A program made the position numbers and the translations under genes. DNA of 64,000 nt, taken from positions 124,001 through 188,000 of the forward strand of contig NZ_FNZM01000015.1 in the NCBI RefSeq assembly GCF_900109265.1, read 5' to 3'. Source of the stretch: Paraburkholderia tropica (GTDB lineage Bacteria; Pseudomonadota; Gammaproteobacteria; Burkholderiales; Burkholderiaceae). The notes beneath the pieces are model-generated. The model did not search any database. It was not told the DNA's origin and saw only the letters and a program-made list of their open reading frames with translations. Position 1 is the first letter of the stretch, and every line of letters starts with the position of its first letter. Shown here piece by piece: positions 33,316 through 41,663 of the stretch.

Positions 33316-35625
33316 ATGACGGTTTCATCTACCACGCGCTACACCCGCGCGCTGACCTTCGCTGGCCTCGGCCTGAGCATGGCGGCCACCGCACACGCCG
33401 CGGATCCTTTCGTGGTCCAGGACATTCGCATCGACGGCCTGCAGCGTATCGAACCGGGCACCGTGTTCGCCTATCTGCCGATCAAGCAGGGCGACACTTT
33501 CTCCGACGACAAGGCCTCCGACGCGATCCGCGCACTCTACGCAACGGGCTTTTTCAGCGATGTGCGCATTTCCACCGAAGGGCGCACGGTCGTCGTGCAG
33601 GTGCAGGAACGCGCGGCGATCGGCACGATCGACTTCGCGGGCATTCACGAATTCGACAAGGACAATCTGACCAAGGCGCTCAGCGCAGTGGGACTCTCGC
33701 CGGGCCGCAGCTACGACAAGGCGCTCGTCGATCGCGCGGAGCAGGAGCTCAAGCGCCAGTACCTCACGCGCGGCTATTACGCCGCCGAGGTGACGACGAC
33801 CGTGACGCCGATCGACCGCAATCGCGTCGCGCTGCTGTTCTCGGTGATCGAAGGCCCGAGCGCGAAGATCCGCCAGGTGAACTTCATCGGCAACAATGCG
33901 TTCAGCGAAAGCACCTTGCGCGACGAGATGCAGTTGTCCACGCCGAACTGGTTTTCCTGGTACACGAAGAACGATCTGTACTCGAAGGACAAGCTCACGG
34001 GCGACCTGGAAAACGTGCGCTCGTACTATCTGGACCGCGGCTATCTGGAGTTCAATATCGACTCCACGCAGGTCTCGCTGTCGCCCGACAAGAAGGACAT
34101 GTATCTGACGATCTCGATACATGAGGGCGAGCCGTACACGATTTCGAGCGTGAAGCTCGCGGGTAATCTGCTCAATCGCGAAGCCGAACTCACCAAGCTC
34201 ATCGGCGTGAAGAAGGGCCAGCGTTTTTCGGCGCAGAAGCTCAAGGACACGACCAAGGCGCTCGTCGATCATCTCGGCGAATACGGTTACGCGTTCGCGA
34301 CCGTCAATGCCGAACCGCAGATCGATCAGCAGCATCACACCGTCGCGCTGACGCTGCAGGTCGATCCGAGCCGCCGCGTGTATGTGCGTCACGTGAACAT
34401 CACGGGCAATACGCGTACGCGCGACGAAGTGATTCGCCGCGAAATGCGCCAGCTCGAAAGCGCGTGGTTCGATTCGAATCGCCTCGCGCTTTCGAAGGAC
34501 CGCGTGAATCGTCTGGGTTACTTCACCAACGTCGACGTGACGACCGTCCCCGTGGAAGGCACGCAGGATCAGGTCGACGTGGACGTGAACGTGACCGAGA
34601 AGCCTACCGGCACGCTTTCGCTGGGCGTGGGTTACGGCTCGGGCGAAGGCCCGATCATTTCGGCGGGCGTTTCGCAGGACAACGTGTTCGGTTCGGGCAA
34701 TACGCTTTCGCTGAACGTGAATACGGCGAGCACGTACCGCACGCTGTCGGTCACGCAGATCGATCCGTATTTCACGGTCGACGGCATCAAGCGTATTACC
34801 GACGTCTATTACCGCACGACCGAACCGCTTTATTATTCGAGCACCAACGACACGAGCTTCCGTATCGTTTCGTATGGCGCGGACATGAAATTCGGCATTC
34901 CGTTTTCCGAAACCGACATGGTGTATTTCGGTCTCGGCATCGAACAGGATCGTCTGGATATCGACTCGGAAACGCCGCAGACGTATAAGGATTACGTCGC
35001 CGATTTCGGCCGCGTGTCGAACATCATTCCATTGACGGTGGGCTGGTCGCGCGACAATCGTGACAGCGCGCTGGTGCCGAGCCGCGGCTACTTCGCGCAG
35101 GCCAATGCCGAATACGGCACGCCTGCCGGCCTGCAGTACTACAAGGCCGACGCGCAGATGCAGTATTACTACTCGTTCGCACGCGGCTTCGTGCTGGGCC
35201 TGAACTTCCAGGGCGGCTACGGCAACGGCATTGGCGGCGCGTACCCGATCTTCAAGAACTACTACGCGGGCGGTATCGGTTCGGTGCGTGGCTACGAGTC
35301 GGGCTCGCTCGGCCCGCGCGACTCCAGCACGGGCGATCCGATCGGCGGCTCGAAGATGGTGGTCGGCAATATCGAACTCACGTTCCCGCTGCCGGGCACG
35401 GGCTACGACCGCACGCTGCGCGTCTTCACGTTCCTCGACGGCGGTAACGTCTGGGGTTCGGAGGGCAACAGCACCGGCGCGAACGGCCTGCGTTACAGCT
35501 ACGGTGCGGGTCTGGAATGGATCTCGCCGATCGGGCCGCTCAAGCTCGACATCGGCTTCCCGATCGTCAAGCACGCGGGCGATCAGTATCAGAAGTTCCA
35601 GTTCCAGATCGGTACGTCGTTCTAA
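33316..35625 (+). CDS. BamA-family outer-membrane assembly protein (isolated paralogue)
   Basis: A 769-residue Omp85 protein with a signal peptide (ending AATAHAADP). Five POTRA domains follow at about residues 30-415, beginning FVVQDIRIDGLQRIEPGTVF, and then a 16-strand barrel. The lid-loop motif VRGY lies near residue 656 (SVRGYESGSLGPRD), and the protein ends in phenylalanine. It should insert beta-barrel proteins. The canonical bamA sits in the rseP-bamA-skp-lpxD cluster, none of which is here, so this looks like an extra copy. An in-frame TTG at 33292 is rejected in favour of the ATG at 33316 that heads the signal peptide. It is convergent with a LysR gene only seven bases away. Confidence 0.88.
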   Translation: MTVSSTTRYTRALTFAGLGLSMAATAHAADPFVVQDIRIDGLQRIEPGTVFAYLPIKQGDTFSDDKASDAIRALYATGFFSDVRISTEGRTVVVQVQERAAIGTIDFAGIHEFDKDNLTKALSAVGLSPGRSYDKALVDRAEQELKRQYLTRGYYAAEVTTTVTPIDRNRVALLFSVIEGPSAKIRQVNFIGNNAFSESTLRDEMQLSTPNWFSWYTKNDLYSKDKLTGDLENVRSYYLDRGYLEFNIDSTQVSLSPDKKDMYLTISIHEGEPYTISSVKLAGNLLNREAELTKLIGVKKGQRFSAQKLKDTTKALVDHLGEYGYAFATVNAEPQIDQQHHTVALTLQVDPSRRVYVRHVNITGNTRTRDEVIRREMRQLESAWFDSNRLALSKDRVNRLGYFTNVDVTTVPVEGTQDQVDVDVNVTEKPTGTLSLGVGYGSGEGPIISAGVSQDNVFGSGNTLSLNVNTASTYRTLSVTQIDPYFTVDGIKRITDVYYRTTEPLYYSSTNDTSFRIVSYGADMKFGIPFSETDMVYFGLGIEQDRLDIDSETPQTYKDYVADFGRVSNIIPLTVGWSRDNRDSALVPSRGYFAQANAEYGTPAGLQYYKADAQMQYYYSFARGFVLGLNFQGGYGNGIGGAYPIFKNYYAGGIGSVRGYESGSLGPRDSSTGDPIGGSKMVVGNIELTFPLPGTGYDRTLRVFTFLDGGNVWGSEGNSTGANGLRYSYGAGLEWISPIGPLKLDIGFPIVKHAGDQYQKFQFQIGTSF

Positions 35626-35632
35626 GCGGCGC

Positions 35633-36583
35633 TCAGATCAGCAACTCGATCGAGTGATACAGGCGGCGCCGCTCCGGGTCCTGCGAGGCTTCCCCGGAGC
35701 GGATCGCCGTCTTGAGGCAATCGAGAAAGCATTCCGCGGCGGCCGAGAGCGGCACGCCGCGACGCGCGACCACGCTCACCACGGTGCGGTCCACTTCTTC
35801 CTGTAGCGACAGCGCGCGCAGATTCTCGCGCGCGACGCGCGTCTCCACCAGCGGCCACGGAAAAATGCTGGCCATGTCGGTGTGCATGATCAGCCCCATC
35901 GCGACGATGAACGAATGCGCGAGGTGCACCGTGCGCGGCAGCGGCAGACCGTGGCGGCGAAACACGTCGTCGGCGATCATTTCCTTGCTGGCCGGGTCCC
36001 AGTTGAGCAACCATTCGCAATCCTGAAGATCGCGCAATGAATGCGTTTCTTCCAGCGGATGACCCTTGCGCACGACCACGGCCGATTCGGTGGCGAAGAT
36101 CGGCGTCTGCGTGAATTCCGTATGCAGCGAAGCCGGCCCGGGCTTGCCGAGCGAGAAGTCGAGTGAGCCGTCGCGCAGACGCGGCATCACGATATTGAGC
36201 AGCCCCTCGTAGAACTCCAGGTGCATGTCGGGCATGCGCGCGCGAAACAGCGTGACGGCGTCGGGCAGAAACGAGAGCGCAAGCCACGGCGTCACGCCAA
36301 TCGCGAGCTTGCCGCCGCCGCGGCCGCGCCGCGCGTCGAGTTCGTCCTGCGCGCGCGACATCTGGTGCACGATCGCGCGGGCGTGCACGAGCAGCGCCTG
36401 GCCCGCCTCGGTGAAGGCGATGCCGTTCGCGTTGCGCGTCACCAGCGCGATCTGCTGCTCGGCTTCGAGTTCGCGCACGGCCTTGGTGGCCGCGGCGGGC
36501 GAAATGCCGAGCGCACGCGCGGCCGCGCGGATGCTGCCGGTATCGGCCATGGCGACGAGCGCCCGGAACTGATGGAACTTCAT
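35633..36583 (-). CDS. LysR-family regulator next to an M20 hydrolase
   Basis: A 316-residue regulator. The HTH is FHQFRALVAMADTGSIRAA, then ARALGISPAAATKAVRELE. The effector domain starts near residue 92 (GGKLAIGVTPWLALSFLPDA). The start at 36583 (MKFHQFR) is chosen because it is the standard LysR opening; the longer frame to 36658 adds an implausible N-terminus. It is divergent from the M20 peptidase gene and its MHS transporter, and a 7-bp perfect dyad lies 27 bases upstream of its start. It probably controls that pair. Confidence 0.88.
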   Translation of the reverse strand: MKFHQFRALVAMADTGSIRAAARALGISPAAATKAVRELEAEQQIALVTRNANGIAFTEAGQALLVHARAIVHQMSRAQDELDARRGRGGGKLAIGVTPWLALSFLPDAVTLFRARMPDMHLEFYEGLLNIVMPRLRDGSLDFSLGKPGPASLHTEFTQTPIFATESAVVVRKGHPLEETHSLRDLQDCEWLLNWDPASKEMIADDVFRRHGLPLPRTVHLAHSFIVAMGLIMHTDMASIFPWPLVETRVARENLRALSLQEEVDRTVVSVVARRGVPLSAAAECFLDCLKTAIRSGEASQDPERRRLYHSIELLI

Positions 36584-36609
36584 GAGGGAAAACCCGAGTG
36601 CATACCTCT

Positions 36610-36625
36610 GGTTGGCGGGCCAACC
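36610..36625. promoter_or_regulatory. Operator-like dyad in the LysR/M20 intergenic region
   Basis: GGTTGGC-GG-GCCAACC is a perfect 7-bp inverted repeat with a two-base centre. Its place between two divergent genes, beside the LysR start, fits autoregulation. Confidence 0.5.
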
Positions 36626-36670
36626 ATTGTAGGGCTGTCGGCGAAAAAGCGGCGTCATTATCCTGAGTCT

Positions 36671-36690
36671 CGAACCGTACCGAACCGTAT
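36671..36690. repeat. Tandem 10-base direct repeat upstream of the M20 gene
   Basis: CGAACCGTAC is followed directly by CGAACCGTAT. The two copies differ only in the last base and lie 19 bases before the M20 start. Confidence 0.6.
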
Positions 36691-36708
36691 CGATGCAGGA
36701 GACTCCGG

Positions 36709-37884
36709 ATGAACACGATGGCGATCCCGCCCGAAATTGCCGCGATCGAAGCTGAAATGATCGCGCTGCGCCACGCCATTCACGCGCACCCCGAACTCGG
36801 CTACGAGGAGTTCGTGACGGGCGACCTTGTCGCGCAGCGGCTCGCCGAGTGGGGCTATGAGGTCCATCGCGGGCTGGGCGGCACGGGCGTGGTGGGCACG
36901 CTCAAGGCGGGCGACGGCACGCGCCGTCTGGGCCTGCGCGCCGACATGGACGCGCTGCCGATACACGAAGCCACGGGGCTCGATTACGCGAGCCGCATTC
37001 CGGGCAAGATGCACGCGTGCGGTCACGACGGCCACACCGCGATGCTGCTTGCGGCGGCCAGACATCTCGCGCAGTCGCGCAGTTTCAACGGCACGCTTCA
37101 TCTGATCTTTCAACCGGCCGAGGAAGGCCTCGGTGGCGCGAAGCGCATGCTCGACGAAGGACTCTTCGAGCGCTTTCCGTGCGACGCCGTGTTCGCGATG
37201 CACAACATGCCGGGCTTTCCGACTGGCAAGCTGGGCTTTCGCGCGGGGCCGTTCATGGCGTCTTCGGATACCGTCGTGATCGACATCGACGGGCGCGGCG
37301 GCCACGGCGCGGTGCCGCATAAGGCCATCGATCCGGTGGTGGTGTGCGCGAACGTCGTGCTTGCGCTGCAGACCATCGTGTCGCGCAACGTGCCGCCGCT
37401 CGAGATGGCGATCGTCACGGTCGGCGCGATACATGCGGGCGACGCGCCCAACGTGATTCCGCAGACCGCGCAGATGAAACTCTCGGTGCGCGCGCTGCGT
37501 CCCGACGTGCGCGATCTGCTGGAGGAGCGCATTACCGCGCTCGTGCATGCGCAGGCGAGCGTGTATGGCGCGACGGCGCGCATCGATTATCAGCGTCGCT
37601 ATCCGGTGCTCGTGAACGAGCCGGCCATGACTGCATTCGCGCAGGACGTGGCGCGCGACTGGCTCGGCGAAGGCGGTCTGATTCACGACATGGACCCGCT
37701 CACGGGTAGCGAGGATTTTGCGTTTCTGCTCGAACACTGCGCTGGCAGCTACCTGATCATTGGTAACGGCGACGGGGAGGGCGGCTGCATGGTTCACAAC
37801 CCCGGCTACGATTTCAACGACGACTGCCTCGCGACGGGTGCGGCGTATTGGGTGAAATTGACCGAACGTTTCTTGCAGCCGTGA
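36709..37884 (+). CDS. M20-family amidohydrolase/peptidase (hippurate hydrolase-like)
   Basis: A 391-residue binuclear metallohydrolase of the M20D group. Metal ligands are in HACGHDGHTA (Cys, His), FQPAEEG (Glu), AMHNMPG (His) and the near C-terminal VHNPGYDFND (His). The lid/dimerisation domain sits around residues 185-300 (GRGGHGAVPHKAIDPVV). Members cleave N-acyl amino acids, hippurate or indole-acetyl conjugates, and some act on dipeptides. Substrate is unknown; the adjacent transporter suggests uptake of the conjugate or release product. The ATG at 36709 follows AGGAGACTCC at good distance. Confidence 0.87.
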   Translation: MNTMAIPPEIAAIEAEMIALRHAIHAHPELGYEEFVTGDLVAQRLAEWGYEVHRGLGGTGVVGTLKAGDGTRRLGLRADMDALPIHEATGLDYASRIPGKMHACGHDGHTAMLLAAARHLAQSRSFNGTLHLIFQPAEEGLGGAKRMLDEGLFERFPCDAVFAMHNMPGFPTGKLGFRAGPFMASSDTVVIDIDGRGGHGAVPHKAIDPVVVCANVVLALQTIVSRNVPPLEMAIVTVGAIHAGDAPNVIPQTAQMKLSVRALRPDVRDLLEERITALVHAQASVYGATARIDYQRRYPVLVNEPAMTAFAQDVARDWLGEGGLIHDMDPLTGSEDFAFLLEHCAGSYLIIGNGDGEGGCMVHNPGYDFNDDCLATGAAYWVKLTERFLQP

Positions 37885-37966
37885 TTACGAATAATTGATT
37901 CGGATAGCGAGCGATTCAGCATTCGAGTGTGCTACGCGCTCGGGTCGAGACAGAAGGAGACACACG

Positions 37967-39292
37967 ATGAACGCCACTTTGCTGCACAGCGACTCCGGTG
38001 CGCCGCCGCATGCGCATTCTCGCGCCACGCGTGCGAAGGCTATTGCCGCGATCACGCTTGGCAACGGCCTCGAGTTTTTCGACTTCACGGTGTACAGCTT
38101 TTTCGCCTCGACCATCGGCGCTCTGTATTTTCCGGTGCACGGCGCGTTGAATCAATTGATGCTGGCCGTCGGCAGTTTCGGCGTGGGTTTCATCGTGCGT
38201 CCGCTGGGTGGCGTCTTCATCGGTGCGTTTGCCGATCGCGCGGGCCGTAAAGCAGCGATGACGCTTACGCTCTGGCTGATGGCGCTTGGCTCGGCGCTCA
38301 TCGCCTTCGCGCCCACGTATGCGCAGATCGGGCTGCTCGCGCCCGCGCTTATCTTGCTCGCGCGTCTGATTCAGGGCTTTGCGGTGGGCGGCGAAGTGGG
38401 CGCGTCCACCTCGCTCCTGCTCGAATACGCCGACGACCGCACACGTGGCTTCTACGGCAGCTGGCAGTTCGTGAGTCAGGGGCTCAACGCCGTATGCGGC
38501 GCGCTGATCGGCGTCGCGCTTTCGACAGCACTCACGCCTTCGGCACTTGAAAGCTGGGGCTGGCGCGTGCCGTTCGTGCTTGGCATGCTGGTCGCGCCGG
38601 TGGGCGTGTATATTCGCCGCCATCTCGACGAAACCCTCGTTCACGCGCAACCCGCAGAAAGCACCGCCGCTGAGGACGTCGCGCGTCCGTTGCGCGAGAT
38701 TTTCACGCGCCATCGCGTGGCGCTCGTCGCGGGCGTGGTCACGACGATAGGCGGTACGGCGGCCAACTACATCGTGTTGTTCTACATGTCGACGTACGCG
38801 ATCCGGATTCTCGGCCTGCCGGTTTCAGTCGGCATGAGCGCCGCGCTCGTGGCCGCGCTCGTGACGGCGGTCTGCTCGCCGTTCGCGGGCTGGCTCTCCG
38901 ACCGGGTGGGGCGCAAGTGGGTCTTCGGCGTCTCGCGCGTGCTGCTGATCGCCGCGATCTATCCCGCGTTCATGCTGATCCACGCGATGCCGACCGTCGG
39001 CATGGTGCTGGCCGTTGTGGCCGTGCTGGGCGCACTCGTCGCGTTCACGGCGGTGCCGAATATCGTCATGCTGCCCGAGTTGTTTCCGCAATCGATTCGC
39101 GTGACGGGCATGTCGATCGTGTACTGCGTGGGTGTGTCGATATTTGGTGGCTTTGCGCAATTCTTCGCAACGTGGCTCATCAAGCTGCTCGGCAATCCGC
39201 TTGCGCCCGCGTGGTATCTGATTGGCTGCGGGGCGGTTTCGTTGCTGGCATTGCCGTTGATTCGCGAACCGGCGGGCCGTCCGCTCGATTGA
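37967..39292 (+). CDS. MHS-family MFS transporter
   Basis: A 441-residue transporter of the MHS type with 12 membrane segments. Key parts are NGLEFFDFTVYSFFASTIG, GAFADRAGRKAAM (motif A) and RLIQGFAVGGEVGASTSLLLE, and LSDRVGRKWVF in the second half. AAGGAG lies eight bases before the ATG at 37967, so the longer frame from 37895 is rejected. It is 82 bases after the M20 gene, so it is likely in the same operon. Many MHS proteins take up dicarboxylates, shikimate or aromatic acids; this substrate is undetermined. Confidence 0.87.
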   Translation: MNATLLHSDSGAPPHAHSRATRAKAIAAITLGNGLEFFDFTVYSFFASTIGALYFPVHGALNQLMLAVGSFGVGFIVRPLGGVFIGAFADRAGRKAAMTLTLWLMALGSALIAFAPTYAQIGLLAPALILLARLIQGFAVGGEVGASTSLLLEYADDRTRGFYGSWQFVSQGLNAVCGALIGVALSTALTPSALESWGWRVPFVLGMLVAPVGVYIRRHLDETLVHAQPAESTAAEDVARPLREIFTRHRVALVAGVVTTIGGTAANYIVLFYMSTYAIRILGLPVSVGMSAALVAALVTAVCSPFAGWLSDRVGRKWVFGVSRVLLIAAIYPAFMLIHAMPTVGMVLAVVAVLGALVAFTAVPNIVMLPELFPQSIRVTGMSIVYCVGVSIFGGFAQFFATWLIKLLGNPLAPAWYLIGCGAVSLLALPLIREPAGRPLD

Positions 39293-39384
39293 CATGTGCC
39301 CGTATTGCCGTGCGCTATACGCTTTTGGCGCACGTTGCCCCTTTTTTAACGCGATTTTTGCGCGCGTCTTTCTAGAATCGAGCC

Positions 39385-39777
39385 ATGTTCAACAACACGC
39401 GCGCCGCGCAATCCGGCGGCGCGCGACCGCACGACATGGCATCGCTCCTTCCGCATCGTCTCGCTTTAACTTCGTCACATAAACCGAAGGCGCGCGGCGC
39501 GCGCTTTGATGCCTCGTACGCGACGCAGCGCGCCGCGCGCGTGCAGATGATCGTACGCGTCGCACCACCCGATGCGCAACTCGCGCGCCGGCTGCTGCAC
39601 GGCATGCTCGGCGATGCACTGGGCGTGCATACCATCGACATCGACCGGCGCAGCGAACTCGCCTGTCTGCATGTCGCGCTCGAACGCAGCCGCGTGCCGG
39701 ATGCCATGGCTCTGCTGATCCGTACGTTGCCAGGCGCGGAATTCGGCGCAATCAGGCAATTGGAGCGCGATCGTTGA
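39385..39777 (+). CDS. Small protein of unknown function (ACT-like pattern)
   Basis: A 130-residue protein. The first 45 residues are basic and low-complexity. The last 85 (RVQMIVRVAPPDAQLARRLL, then GVHTIDIDRRSELACLHVAL and MALLIRTLPGAEFGAIRQLE) have the beta-alpha-beta order of a small ACT-like domain, similar to the C-terminal extension of MgtC/SapB-type proteins. No membrane segment is seen, so it is not a full MgtC. The true start may be an internal codon. No operon partner is evident. Confidence 0.5.
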   Translation: MFNNTRAAQSGGARPHDMASLLPHRLALTSSHKPKARGARFDASYATQRAARVQMIVRVAPPDAQLARRLLHGMLGDALGVHTIDIDRRSELACLHVALERSRVPDAMALLIRTLPGAEFGAIRQLERDR

Positions 39778-40049
39778 AACGCATTGCAACGCCTTGAAGC
39801 GTTTGCTGAGTCGTTACTTGAATCGCACATGTTTGCAATCCCCCGATTTCATTTCCGCCGATGTAATGCAGTTGGCGATTATTTCGCCATGCGTAGCAAA
39901 CTCACGAGAATGGCAAACATCAACGTGCCCCTACGGGAAACGCAGTAATATCTGCTCCGAGCTTCAAGGCGGCGCAGCACGTCCGGCATAACCGGACTCG
40001 CCTCGGGTTCGTCGGTCCAGCGTAGATCGTCGACAACGGAGAGAACAGC

Positions 40050-41660
40050 ATGTTATGCGGAATCCGGCTTGCCCGTTTGTGCCTGTCGTTGGGATTGCTG
40101 CTTGGAGTTGCTGCGTGCCATGAGAAGACGCCCGTTGCGTCGGCGCCGCCGCCTGCCAATGTCGATGTAATCGACGTCGCGTTGCGCGATGTGCCCGTGG
40201 TATTCGATTACGTCGCGCAGACGGAAAGCTCGCAGCAGGTCGAAATTCGCGCGCGCGTGAATGGCTTTCTGGAAAAGCGCGTGTATCAGGAAGGTGCGCT
40301 GGTTCATCAGGGCGACGTGATGTTCGTGATGGACCGCAAGCCGTTCGAGGCTGCGCTCGACGCGGCGCGCGCTGAATATGCGCAGCAGAAGGCGCGGCTC
40401 GATACGGCGCAGGCCAACCTGAATCGCGTGCGTCCGCTCGTTGCCAAGAACGCCTTGAGCCAGAAAGACCTCGACGACTCAGTCGGTCAGCAGCAAGCCG
40501 CGGCCGCTGCGCTCGAACAGGCGCGTGCCAATGTCACGAGCGCGAGCCTCAATCTCGGCTATACGACCATCACCGCGCCGGTGACCGGCTTGTCGAGTTT
40601 CGCCAAGAAGCAGGACGGCTCGTATATCGACGCCACCAATAGCCTGCTCACTTATGTCGCCAAACTCGATCCCATGTGGATCAACTTCTCGTTGTCCGAG
40701 AACGAGATGCTGGATCTGCGCACGCAGATCAAGAGCGGCGCGCTCAAGTTTCCGCAGCTTGGCAAACTCGAAGCGGTCATCGTGCTTGCGGACGGCAGTG
40801 TGTATCCGTATCGCGGCCGCATTGCCTTTACCGATGCGTCGCTGAGCACGGAAACCGGCACGTATCTGATTCGTGCCGAAGTGCCGAATCCGACTGGCGC
40901 GTTGCGTCCGGGCCAATTCGTGCGAATCAAGTTGCTCGGCGCGGATCGCGCGAGCGCGGTGGCGGTGCCGCAGGACGCGGTAATGCAGGGGCCGCGCGGC
41001 GCCTATGTCTGGACTGTCGACAAGGATGGCAAGGCGCAGCAGCGCTCGGTGGAAACGGGCGAGTGGAATGGCAACGACTGGGTCATTCGTTCGGGGCTGC
41101 ACGCGGGGGACCGCGTCGTGGTCGACAATACTTTGCGGCTGATGCCGGGCGCTGTCGTAAAAGCAAACGTGGTGGCAACGCCGCCGGCCAGCGTGAAAAT
41201 CCCCGGCGCCGATACCGCCAATGCGCAAGTCGCGAATCCTGATGAATCAGCGAAGCAGGCTGCTCCGCAAAACGGCGCGAGCGCTTCCAGTGCGAAAAGC
41301 GCAGCCCCGGCGACGTCGACCGAAGCGAATGCCGCTGCACTGACCCGGCTTTATTTCGAAGTCGGGAGCGCCAGCCTCGACGCTCAATCGGCCAGTGCGC
41401 TGGCCGCTGTCGCGCAGCGTCTCGTGAGTGCGCCGGACACGCACGTGGTGATCTCCGGCTACACCGATTCAAGCGGCTCGTATGCCGCGAACGAACGTCT
41501 GGCCGCCTCGCGTGCGGCGACCGTGCGGGCGGCGCTGATCGTGGCGGGCGTGCAGAATGCGCGCATCGACATGCGCAAACCCGCGCGTATCGTCGCCACC
41601 GATCCTCCCGACAAGTCGCGCCGCGTGGATGTCACGCTCTCGCCCACCGCAGGGGGGTGA
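40050..41660 (+). CDS. RND efflux periplasmic adaptor lipoprotein fused to an OmpA-like domain
   Basis: A 536-residue membrane-fusion protein. The signal ends in a lipobox GVAAC with Cys23, so it is a lipid-anchored adaptor. Residues about 35-395 form the usual barrel-sandwich, alpha-hairpin and beta-barrel domains (EIRARVNGFLEKRVYQEGALV, then PFEAALDAARAEYAQQKARLD and SLNLGYTTITAPVTG). After a low-complexity Ala/Ser linker, residues about 428-536 make an OmpA-like peptidoglycan-binding domain. Its GYTDSSGSY and RLAASRAATVRAAL carry the Asp and Arg that grip diaminopimelate. The pump gene starts three bases after the stop. The fusion should tie the efflux complex to the cell wall; standard adaptors (about 380-400 residues) lack it. 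Confidence 0.88.
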   Translation: MLCGIRLARLCLSLGLLLGVAACHEKTPVASAPPPANVDVIDVALRDVPVVFDYVAQTESSQQVEIRARVNGFLEKRVYQEGALVHQGDVMFVMDRKPFEAALDAARAEYAQQKARLDTAQANLNRVRPLVAKNALSQKDLDDSVGQQQAAAAALEQARANVTSASLNLGYTTITAPVTGLSSFAKKQDGSYIDATNSLLTYVAKLDPMWINFSLSENEMLDLRTQIKSGALKFPQLGKLEAVIVLADGSVYPYRGRIAFTDASLSTETGTYLIRAEVPNPTGALRPGQFVRIKLLGADRASAVAVPQDAVMQGPRGAYVWTVDKDGKAQQRSVETGEWNGNDWVIRSGLHAGDRVVVDNTLRLMPGAVVKANVVATPPASVKIPGADTANAQVANPDESAKQAAPQNGASASSAKSAAPATSTEANAAALTRLYFEVGSASLDAQSASALAAVAQRLVSAPDTHVVISGYTDSSGSYAANERLAASRAATVRAALIVAGVQNARIDMRKPARIVATDPPDKSRRVDVTLSPTAGG

Positions 41661-41663
41661 GCG

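Noticed and set aside
33325..35574. 749-codon minus-strand frame
   Set aside because: It mirrors the BamA paralogue and has an Arg/Val/His-rich composition without motifs.
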